Source of the DNA: Aphodosoma sp045658305
GTDB taxonomy: Bacteria; Bacteroidota; Bacteroidia; Bacteroidales; Paludibacteraceae
Assembly: GCA_045658305.1 (NCBI GenBank)
Contig: JAZOUT010000161.1
Location: 1 to 8,329, forward strand
Direction: 5' to 3'
DNA length: 8,329 nucleotides
The first letter of the stretch is position 1, and each line of letters opens with the position of its first letter. The notes beneath the pieces are model-generated. The model had not been told where the DNA came from, made no database searches, and worked only from the letters and a program-made list of their open reading frames with translations. Below, one piece after another: positions 1-5,963 of the stretch. The position numbers and the translations under genes were made by a program.

Positions 1-259
1 AAAAGGAATTCATCCAGAAAGCTATCGTCCCGTAGCATTCAAAGACATGTCAAACGAAGAAGTATTCATCTCTCGCTCAACTGTCGCTACGAAAGAAACT
101 ATCGACATCGATGGGGTAACTTATCCTTTGGTGAAACTTGAGATCTCAAGTTCTTCTCACCCTTTCTACACTGGCAAAACTAAATTGGTTGACACTGCTG
201 GTCGCGTAGATAAGTTCTTGAACCGTTACCAAAACAGAGCAAGTCGCAATAAAAAATAA
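1..259 (+). CDS. rpmE: 50S ribosomal protein bL31, type B (5' end outside window)
   Basis: This is a structural protein of the large ribosomal subunit. The frame is open from base 2, before the first ATG at base 47, and reads KGIHPESYRPVAFKDMS, which is the conserved N-terminus of type B bL31. About two residues (probably Met-Lys) are therefore missing upstream, and the ATG at 47 is internal. The 85 visible residues include the family's 'SSSHPFYTG' segment and a basic C-terminus ending NRASRNKK. There is no cysteine, so this is the zinc-independent (C-minus) form, which in other bacteria can replace the zinc-binding form when zinc is scarce. Whether this genome also has a zinc-binding copy cannot be seen. 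The gene ends at a TAA at 257-259, just before a hairpin terminator, so it looks like the last gene of its transcript. The identification is secure. Confidence 0.95.
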   Translation, partial: KGIHPESYRPVAFKDMSNEEVFISRSTVATKETIDIDGVTYPLVKLEISSSSHPFYTGKTKLVDTAGRVDKFLNRYQNRASRNKK

Positions 260-284
260 TTGCTTGCTTGGACGAAAATAGCAC

Positions 285-318
285 AAGCCCTAAAACTTAT
301 GAAGTTTTGGGGCTTTTT
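285..318 (+). terminator. Rho-independent terminator after rpmE
   Basis: Bases 285-298 pair with 302-315 to form a 14-bp stem with a single G-T (G-U in RNA) pair, closed by a 3-nt ATG loop. The stem base is GC-rich (GCCC against GGGC) and the 3' arm runs into five Ts at 314-318. It starts 26 bases after the rpmE stop codon. The T tract is short, but the stem is long and nearly perfect. Confidence 0.85.
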
Positions 319-324
319 GTGTCG

Positions 325-347
325 TAATACACAATGTGAGTGGGTAT
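325..347 (-). repeat. 23-bp dispersed repeat, copy 1 (degenerate palindrome)
   Basis: The copy runs from TAATACACAA to GAGTGGGTAT and is identical to bases 409-431, starting 84 bp upstream of it. Its reverse complement has arms ATACCCACT and ATTGTGTAT around a CAC spacer, matching the palindrome at 5911-5933 at 19 of 21 positions. Both differences break base pairs, so this copy is a weakened palindrome. The minus strand is given because that orientation aligns with the later copies. Confidence 0.8.
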
Positions 348-365
348 TGTTTTATGGCGGTTTTC

Positions 366-387
366 TTGCTTGAAGGTTGCTTGAAGG
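366..387. repeat. 11-bp tandem duplication
   Basis: TTGCTTGAAGG occurs twice head to tail with no mismatch, between the two 23-bp repeats. With only two units this may be a simple slippage product. No function is evident. Confidence 0.75.
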
Positions 388-408
388 TATCTGTTGGGTT
401 AGGTAAAA

Positions 409-431
409 TAATACACAATGTGAGTGGGTAT
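409..431 (-). repeat. 23-bp dispersed repeat, copy 2 (degenerate palindrome)
   Basis: This is identical over 23 bases to the copy at 325-347, and the flanks on both sides diverge at once, so the repeat unit is sharply bounded. It carries the same two pair-breaking differences from the perfect palindromes at 5818-5840 and 5911-5933. Confidence 0.8.
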
Positions 432-493
432 CGAACTTTATCGTTATTGCAAAAATTATAGATATTTCACTATAATATTTGGAGTTTTTTTTG

Positions 494-501
494 TAAATTT
501 G
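494..501 (+). promoter_or_regulatory. Candidate Bacteroidota promoter (-7 element) for the envelope operon
   Basis: TAAATTTG matches the Bacteroidota primary sigma factor -7 consensus TAnnTTTG at every fixed position. There is no TTTG -33 element at the expected 19-21 nt upstream, where the sequence is only AT-rich, so the call rests on one box. If used, transcription would start near base 508 and give a leader of about 65 nt that includes the 7-bp tandem array before the ATG at 574. Confidence 0.5.
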
Positions 502-510
502 CTTTTATTT

Positions 511-542
511 AATTCATAGTCCATAATTCATAATTCATAATT
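511..542. repeat. 7-bp tandem array (CATAATT)x3 plus one degenerate unit
   Basis: Three perfect CATAATT units lie at 522-542, preceded by a degenerate unit CATAGTC at 515-521 and a partial AATT at 511-514. The array starts 10 bases after the candidate -7 element and ends 31 bases before the start codon at 574, so it would fall in the 5' leader. Copy-number change here could alter leader length, but that is inference. Confidence 0.8.
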
Positions 543-573
543 GTAAATATACATATATCAACTATTTACGCTA

Positions 574-1329
574 ATGAGTACCAAATACTATATTTTAACT
601 TTTTTCATTACTTGCCTATCTTTTGTCAGTTTGGCTCAAGAGACAGTAGATTATTCTGATTTTTTCAAGCAAAGAGAGTATCCAAAATCGTTGCTTTATA
701 TGAAATTAGGATATGAACATACTCAAATTAACGGTTCTATATTCAATACTGAAATGGCAGGTATGTACTCTCCTGCTCGTTGGGTAGATGTTTACGGCGG
801 ATTTCATATCTCAACGCGTAATCTATACCAAGTAGCAGCACGTGGCAATTTCAAATGGTGGGTAGGAGAAAATCGCAATCTTGCTCTTCGCAACCAATAT
901 TCTTATAGCGCATATGCAAACGAAAATTTACAAAACTTCAACATGTCACTCCTTCTTGTATATGACCAAGAACACTTATACGCTGCATTTGGTGGATATG
1001 CACAGTTCTTTACTAACTTTTTTATTAAAGATGGCGCATCACGCTCTTATATTTGGGAACCTGGATTAGCTTACGATTTTCGTACCCGCATTTTCAAAAA
1101 ATCACACGTTTGGAATTTAGGATTACAGGTAACAAACATACGACATTTCTTAGTAGAACGCTCATACTCGCCTAATTTCATATTCAATGGCAACTACCGA
1201 ATTGGCGGTGAGGCTGAAGATCATTTAAACGTCATCGTGGAAGCTGGCTTTCAACCTGCTGGTATATTGCACATTGTAGCAAACTATTATTCATTCTTTT
1301 TTAATGTAGGTATAACATGCAGAATTTAA
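574..1329 (+). CDS. Secreted protein of unknown function, probably a small outer-membrane beta-barrel
   Basis: I do not recognise a named family. The 251-residue product starts with a clear signal peptide: Lys4, a hydrophobic core at about 5-20, and likely cleavage at SLA|QET after Ala21. The mature part has no helical membrane segment. It is made of short stretches with alternating polar and aromatic or hydrophobic residues separated by turns (for example around 39-60, 83-95, 117-147 and 216-249) and ends in a strand, FFFNVGITCRI. This pattern fits an 8- to 12-strand outer-membrane barrel. The ATG at 574 was chosen because the signal peptide begins directly there, 32 bases after the AT-rich tandem array. 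The last 13 bases overlap the next gene, suggesting cotranscription and coupled translation. Being first in the group, it should define the operon's 5' end. The barrel assignment is inferred from sequence pattern only. Confidence 0.75.
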   Translation: MSTKYYILTFFITCLSFVSLAQETVDYSDFFKQREYPKSLLYMKLGYEHTQINGSIFNTEMAGMYSPARWVDVYGGFHISTRNLYQVAARGNFKWWVGENRNLALRNQYSYSAYANENLQNFNMSLLLVYDQEHLYAAFGGYAQFFTNFFIKDGASRSYIWEPGLAYDFRTRIFKKSHVWNLGLQVTNIRHFLVERSYSPNFIFNGNYRIGGEAEDHLNVIVEAGFQPAGILHIVANYYSFFFNVGITCRI

Positions 1330-2183
1330 AATATATCATTTCAATTATTGTTGCCATATCTTGTGTTGCTTGCGACAAATACGACTTCCAAGGTTTTTTT
1401 GTTTCACCGAGCAAAGAACGTGTAAACAAACGCTTTGAACAGTCAATTGAATATAACGAAAAACACCTCAATGATACTCTCATCGCAACTCAAAACGAAA
1501 ATTATCGTTTTTACGTTGCGTCTGATGTCCATGTCAAAACAACTGCTGAACATCTTGCTCTCTTTATTGATATTGCATCTAACGACAAACAATCACTCTA
1601 CACTGCTATACTCGGCGATATCACCGACCAAATAGGAGGGCTACAAATTGCTTACGACACAATAGAAAATCACAAAACAACGTCTATAGTTCGCACCGTT
1701 GCTGGCAATCACGACATATATTTTGACCAATGGGCAGAATACTTCAATCTTTTTGGCAGTAGCACATATTATTTTATCGTAAAAACACCTACGGCAAGCG
1801 ACCTTTTCATCGCATTGGACAGTAGCAGTGGTACTTTAGGTAAAAAACAAATGGATTGGTTGCACCAAATTTTAGAAGAAAAACGCTCTCAACATCGCAA
1901 TTGCGTGATTATGACTCACACGCATTTTTTCGACCGCGATATGAGCCAATTCCCTACTGGCAACTACTCCATCGAAGAAACTGCAATGTTGACAGATTTA
2001 TTTACTAAACATAACGTAAATTTAGTCATCTGCGGCCACGACCATCAAAACGAAAACTACAAATTCAACAACGTCACCTATCTCGTACTCGACGACATAC
2101 AAGATTTAGACACTGAACCAACATATTTCGTTATTGATATAAAAGGAGATAGCATAACTTTTGAACGCACATTATTAAAATGA
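1317..2183 (+). CDS. Calcineurin-like metallophosphoesterase, probable lipoprotein
   Basis: This is a predicted metal-dependent phosphoesterase exported across the inner membrane. The 288-residue product begins with a lipoprotein-type signal (hydrophobic 7-18, Cys19 followed by Asp-Lys); the lipobox ISCVAC is weak at the -3 position but plausible. The metallophosphoesterase motifs are all present in order: Asp70-Val-His72, Gly100-Asp101 with Asp104, Gly130-Asn-His-Asp133, a histidine pair at 201/203 (MTHTH), and Gly240-His-Asp-His243. These supply the usual two-metal ligands and the catalytic histidine, so the enzyme should be active. The substrate cannot be read from the sequence; phosphomonoesters, nucleotides or phosphodiesters are all possible. 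It overlaps the upstream gene by 13 bp and its stop overlaps the Nudix start as ATGA. The family call is secure; the membrane anchoring is likely, and whether it faces the periplasm or the surface is unknown. Confidence 0.9.
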   Translation: MQNLKYIISIIVAISCVACDKYDFQGFFVSPSKERVNKRFEQSIEYNEKHLNDTLIATQNENYRFYVASDVHVKTTAEHLALFIDIASNDKQSLYTAILGDITDQIGGLQIAYDTIENHKTTSIVRTVAGNHDIYFDQWAEYFNLFGSSTYYFIVKTPTASDLFIALDSSSGTLGKKQMDWLHQILEEKRSQHRNCVIMTHTHFFDRDMSQFPTGNYSIEETAMLTDLFTKHNVNLVICGHDHQNENYKFNNVTYLVLDDIQDLDTEPTYFVIDIKGDSITFERTLLK

Positions 2184-2704
2184 AACACCCATTAGTCGCA
2201 TTTGAATATTGCCCAATATGTGGTTCTAAGCAATTCGAAATAAACGGAGAACGTAGTCGCCACTGTCATGATTGCAAATTTACGTATTATGCCAATGCAT
2301 CTGCATCTACCGCAGCAATAATCACGAATTCAAAAGGTGAAATTCTACTAACCACACGAGCATTTGAACCTGCAAAAGGCAAACTCGACTTACCTGGTGG
2401 ATTTGTAGATATGAACGAAACTGCCGAAGAGGCTATTATAAGAGAATTAAAAGAGGAATTAAATATCGACATAAACAATCCAACATATCTTTTTTCACTA
2501 CCGAACGAATACAATTTTTCTGGTATTACAGTTCATACACTTGATATGTTTTTCAAAGTAAAAGTTGACGACAACATTCAAATAAAAACAGATGACGATG
2601 TGGCTTCTGCACAATTTTATGATTTAAAAGACGTTAATATAGAAAACATCGGGCTTAATTCAATCAAAAAAGTAATCAACAAGTTAAAATTTGAAATTAA
2701 ATAA
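2180..2704 (+). CDS. Nudix hydrolase with N-terminal zinc ribbon
   Basis: This is a cytoplasmic pyrophosphohydrolase that would cleave a nucleoside diphosphate linked to another moiety. The 174 residues contain a four-cysteine zinc ribbon (Cys11, Cys14, Cys29, Cys32) followed by a Nudix fold. The Nudix box spans 74-96: Gly74, five residues, Glu80, seven residues, Arg88-Glu89, then Glu92-Glu93, so the metal-binding glutamates are intact. The usual glycine near the end of the box is Asn95. The LPGGFVDMNE segment is typical of zinc-ribbon Nudix proteins seen in Bacteroidota. It is shorter than NudC-type NADH pyrophosphatases and lacks their downstream SQPWPFP-type motif, so an NADH-specific call is not supported; ADP-ribose or another NDP-X is possible. 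It starts inside the preceding stop (ATGA), which implies translational coupling, and is the only non-exported product of the group. Confidence 0.9.
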   Translation: MKHPLVAFEYCPICGSKQFEINGERSRHCHDCKFTYYANASASTAAIITNSKGEILLTTRAFEPAKGKLDLPGGFVDMNETAEEAIIRELKEELNIDINNPTYLFSLPNEYNFSGITVHTLDMFFKVKVDDNIQIKTDDDVASAQFYDLKDVNIENIGLNSIKKVINKLKFEIK

Positions 2705-2740
2705 TCCCCTCCAAAAAAGACTCCAATCAACACAATAAAT

Positions 2741-5700
2741 ATGAAACATTTAAACTCATCAATCAAAAATCACGCTACTTGCTACTCGTTACTCACGACT
2801 ATCTTTCTCTGTACATTGTGCATCAATTTAAAAGCACAAGAATCGCGTGCTAATGCTAATCCTGATTATAATTTTCAACAAGGCCGATTACTTTTCGACC
2901 AAAAACAATATGCCGTAAGTTCGCAATACTTTACTGAGTATATTGAACAACAAAATAGCAAAGAAATCTGCGAACTTTGCCAAGAGGCTGAATATTATAT
3001 TGCTATAAGCGCATACAAATTGCGAGACAAAAATGCCACAGATATTCTCGAAGCATATATCGAAAAATATCCAAACACCCCAATGTATAGCTATATCAAT
3101 TTTTTGATTGGTCATTCATACTACGACCGAGCAAAATTCGATAAAGCCATGAAACATTACAATCAAGTCAACGACCTTCACCTCTCTGAAGAAGACGCTG
3201 AAGAATATTTATTTACAAAAGGTTATACTCTCTTAACTCAAAAAAATTATAAAGAAGCAAGTCGTTGTTTCTATTCTCTCACAGGTTTCAACAAAAAATA
3301 CAAATACGAAGCCGAATACTACTACGCATATTGCGAATTTAGCCAACAAAACTATACTGATGCTCTTGAAACTTTTATCAACATTGATGAAAATAGCAAA
3401 TTCTACGAAGCAGCTCAATTTCATTCACTACAAATCTACGATCGTCTTCAATATCGCACTCAAGCCGTAGAACTTGGCAAAAAATTAGTAAAACAATTTC
3501 CTAAAAGCAAATATAGTAGCGAAGCCTACCGTATTCTTGGCGAAAACTCTTATTTCCAACAAAATTGGCACGACGCAGTAGAATTTCTCAAACTCTATGC
3601 AAAAAACCAAAAACAAGTACAACGCGCCGATATGTATATGCTCGGCATTGCTAACTATATGACTTCCAACCATCAAGATGCCATTACATATCTCGGCAAA
3701 GTTACAACCGAACAAGATTCACTTGCCCAAAATGCTTATATCTTCATCGGACATGCCAATCTCCAACAACATCAAGCCGACATGGCTCGTATGGCATTCC
3801 AAAACGCATCACTCATCAACGCCGACACTCGCCTAAAAGAAGAAGCCCTATACAATTATGCCCTCGCTACATACGAAAGTAAAGCACCTTTTGGCGAAAC
3901 AATTAAAGCATTCGACCGCTTCATCAACGAATACCCTAATTCCACTCACCTCAATTCTATCTACGAATTGATGGTCAACGTATTCCTCACCGACAAAAAC
4001 TATCTCGGCGCAGTTGAGGCTATCGACAACATCAAAAATCCAAACCGCAAAATGCTCCAAGCCAAAGAACAAGCTCTCTTCAACCTTGGTGTCGAAGCAT
4101 TCAAAAAACGCAAATACGACAACGCCATCAAATACTTTACAAAATCAACCGAACTCTACAACACACAATCATTCTCAGGCCAAGCATATCTCTGGTTAGG
4201 CGAAACTTATTATGCCAAAGAAAATATGTCTGCCGCTCGCGAAAATATCGTTAAATTCATTAGCACAAAACAAGGCAAAACAGCCGAACAACTCCAAAAA
4301 GCCTATTACCTACTTGGTTACACCTATTTTGGAGCCAAAGACTACAACAACGCTGCCATCTATTTCAATACATTCACAACTATCGACAACGCCGACAAAT
4401 CTCCTGTCTACGACGATGTCCTTAATCGTCTCGGCGATAGTTATTTCAATAAACGCGAATTCACCAAAGCCCGTAAAACATACAACAGCGTTTCACCAAA
4501 ATCTCGTGTTGCCGACTATGCCCAATATCAAAGTGCTTTTATTCTTGGACTTCAGAAACAATATAATGCTAAAATCGAGCAACTTAGCACATTGATAACC
4601 AAATATCCACATAGCGACTACAACGACGATGCAATGTACGAAATCGGTCGCACTTACGTACTTCAAGACAAACACAACGAAGCAATCTCCGCATATAAAA
4701 ACTTACAAAAAGCTCATCCTCAAAGCAAACTAACACGCAAAGCCTCTCTCGAAATTGGTATGCAATATGCCAACCTCAACCAAAACGAAGAAGCTATCAA
4801 AGCCTACAAATATGTAATCGAAAAATATCCTTCAAGTGAAGAAACTCGCGTAGCACTCGAAAGCCTACAAACTCTCTATATCGACGCAAACCAAGTAGAA
4901 GAATATCTCGCATACCGCGAATCCATAGTCGGCACAACCATCTCAACCGTAGCCAAAAGCCACGAAGACTCAATCTCATTCATAGCAGCCGAACGCGTAT
5001 ATGCCCGTAACAACTACGCAGAAGCAATCCCTACACTCAACAACTACATCATAAAATACTGTGATAGCCACACACTTAACTGCATCACAGCACAATACTA
5101 CCTTGCCGAATCACTCTACAAAACAGGCAATATAGACAAAGCACTTACACATTACAACAATCTCGCAAATCTCGATGGCAACGAATATGTCGAACCATCA
5201 CTACTTCGCGCATCTTCAATCACCTACGACAAACAAGACTACGAAACTGCCAAACGCTATTTCGATCAACTCCACGTCGTAGCAAGCAACAAAGCAAACA
5301 AAGAAATTGCACGCCTCGGCATTCTCCGTTGCAGCTATTTCACTAACAAATTCGAACCAACAATCTCTATATCAACCGAAATCCTCGAAGATATAGCATC
5401 TAACGACGACGACAAATTCGAAGCTCACTACTGCCGAGCAAAAGCCTATATCGCTACAGGCCGCGAAACCACAGCAGCCAAAGACCTCCTTGCAATTTCA
5501 AGCGATATCTCATCCGAAATGGGAGCCGAAGCCAAATATCTCTACGCAGAACACCAATACCACCAAGGCGAATACAAAAAATCCGAAAACACAATCATGC
5601 AGTTCATCAACGAAGGCACAACACACCAATATTGGTTAGCACGCTGTTTCGTACTCCTTGCCGACATCTATATCGCACAAGGCGACGACTTCATGGCAAA

Positions 5701-5815
5701 ACAATACCTACTCAGCCTCCAGGAAAACTACTCTGCCAACGACGATATAGCAACACTTATCAACGTCCGTCTCGAAGCCATAACAACCCGCGAAGCAGAC
5801 GAAATTTTACAATAA
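2741..5815 (+). CDS. Large secreted tetratricopeptide-repeat protein, probable periplasmic scaffold
   Basis: The 1024-residue product has a signal peptide (hydrophobic 15-30, cleavage likely at LKA|QES after Ala32) and then helical TPR units almost to the end. Clear units lie near 43-72, 119-142, 155-180, 190-215, 261-288, 366-398, 444-475, 481-508, 519-548, 557-583, 627-660, 664-697, 746-772, 782-809, 823-847, 929-957 and 964-995, with the expected small residues and aromatic-proline ends such as 'KYP'. A linker near 735-748 splits the protein. The C-terminal part (about 915-1015, including HQYWLAR and LLADIY) resembles, from memory, the best conserved region of long Bacteroidota TPR proteins. 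There is no catalytic domain, so an assembly or docking role is most likely. It follows the Nudix gene by 36 bp and precedes an outer-membrane barrel gene. Alternatives are a secretion-apparatus or cell-wall-related scaffold; it lacks the lipoprotein cysteine of SprE/PorW-type proteins. Codon choice shifts toward C-ending codons along the gene. Confidence 0.88.
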   Translation: MKHLNSSIKNHATCYSLLTTIFLCTLCINLKAQESRANANPDYNFQQGRLLFDQKQYAVSSQYFTEYIEQQNSKEICELCQEAEYYIAISAYKLRDKNATDILEAYIEKYPNTPMYSYINFLIGHSYYDRAKFDKAMKHYNQVNDLHLSEEDAEEYLFTKGYTLLTQKNYKEASRCFYSLTGFNKKYKYEAEYYYAYCEFSQQNYTDALETFINIDENSKFYEAAQFHSLQIYDRLQYRTQAVELGKKLVKQFPKSKYSSEAYRILGENSYFQQNWHDAVEFLKLYAKNQKQVQRADMYMLGIANYMTSNHQDAITYLGKVTTEQDSLAQNAYIFIGHANLQQHQADMARMAFQNASLINADTRLKEEALYNYALATYESKAPFGETIKAFDRFINEYPNSTHLNSIYELMVNVFLTDKNYLGAVEAIDNIKNPNRKMLQAKEQALFNLGVEAFKKRKYDNAIKYFTKSTELYNTQSFSGQAYLWLGETYYAKENMSAARENIVKFISTKQGKTAEQLQKAYYLLGYTYFGAKDYNNAAIYFNTFTTIDNADKSPVYDDVLNRLGDSYFNKREFTKARKTYNSVSPKSRVADYAQYQSAFILGLQKQYNAKIEQLSTLITKYPHSDYNDDAMYEIGRTYVLQDKHNEAISAYKNLQKAHPQSKLTRKASLEIGMQYANLNQNEEAIKAYKYVIEKYPSSEETRVALESLQTLYIDANQVEEYLAYRESIVGTTISTVAKSHEDSISFIAAERVYARNNYAEAIPTLNNYIIKYCDSHTLNCITAQYYLAESLYKTGNIDKALTHYNNLANLDGNEYVEPSLLRASSITYDKQDYETAKRYFDQLHVVASNKANKEIARLGILRCSYFTNKFEPTISISTEILEDIASNDDDKFEAHYCRAKAYIATGRETTAAKDLLAISSDISSEMGAEAKYLYAEHQYHQGEYKKSENTIMQFINEGTTHQYWLARCFVLLADIYIAQGDDFMAKQYLLSLQENYSANDDIATLINVRLEAITTREADEILQ
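2774..2794. repeat. Degenerate 7-bp tandem repeat inside the signal-peptide coding region
   Basis: Three consecutive 7-base units, GCTACTT, GCTACTC and GTTACTC, each differ from the next by one base. They total 21 bases, exactly seven codons, and encode Ala-Thr-Cys-Tyr-Ser-Leu-Leu (residues 12-18) of the TPR protein's signal peptide. The 7-base period matches the CATAATT array at 511-542, though the units are unrelated in sequence. Confidence 0.6.
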
Positions 5816-5817
5816 AC

Positions 5818-5840
5818 AATACACACTCTCAGTGTGTATT
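5818..5840 (+). repeat. Perfect palindrome, dispersed repeat copy 3
   Basis: Arms AATACACACT (5818-5827) and AGTGTGTATT (5831-5840) are exact reverse complements around a CTC spacer. It begins two bases after the TPR stop codon. As RNA it would form a 10-bp hairpin with a 3-nt loop, but no U tract follows, so it is not a standard intrinsic terminator. It belongs to the same family as the copies at 325, 409 and 5911. Confidence 0.85.
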
Positions 5841-5910
5841 CAATCCTAAAAATCTCAAAATTTAAATATAGGATACAGCATACTGCAAGCAACCCTCACC
5901 GAACCTCAAA

Positions 5911-5933
5911 AATACACACTCACAGTGTGTATC
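5911..5933 (+). repeat. Perfect palindrome, dispersed repeat copy 4
   Basis: Arms ATACACACT (5912-5920) and AGTGTGTAT (5924-5932) are exact reverse complements around CAC. It lies 93 bp downstream of copy 3 in direct orientation and ends 31 bases before the next gene's ATG. A GTG inside it is in frame with that gene but is not a credible start. Confidence 0.85.
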
Positions 5934-5963
5934 AACAAAAAAATAAAACAAATAAAAAACAAT

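Larger units (their letters stand above)
260..573. other. Gene-free, repeat-rich intergenic region
   Basis: This 314-base stretch separates rpmE from the envelope gene group. I found no coding frame with recognisable content on either strand. It contains the rpmE terminator, two identical 23-bp repeats (325-347 and 409-431), an 11-bp tandem duplication between them (366-387), a candidate promoter element (494-501) and a 7-bp tandem array (511-542). Bases 432-480 are AT-rich with nothing else recognisable. Confidence 0.8.

Noticed and set aside
325..431. CRISPR-like array
   Set aside because: There are only two repeats in the region, the interval contains its own tandem duplication, the related copies lie elsewhere in other orientation, and there are no cas genes.
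474..481. Second -7-like element (AATATTTG) upstream of the first envelope gene
   Set aside because: It misses the consensus T at the first position and has no TTTG at the right distance; the exact match at 494-501 is the better candidate.
4212..4595. Open frame of 127 codons within the TPR gene
   Set aside because: It is a low-complexity Lys/Asn/Pro/Thr-rich translation of the TPR gene in another frame, while the TPR frame itself is intact and clearly coding.
3848..4675. Minus-strand open frames inside the TPR gene
   Set aside because: They are antisense shadows, mostly Phe/Val/Ile-rich, that mirror the sense codons and have no promoter or recognisable domain.
5925..5963. GTG at 5925 as an upstream start for the barrel protein
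   Set aside because: It lies inside the palindrome and would add 13 mostly polar and basic residues before a complete signal peptide that starts at the ATG at 5964.
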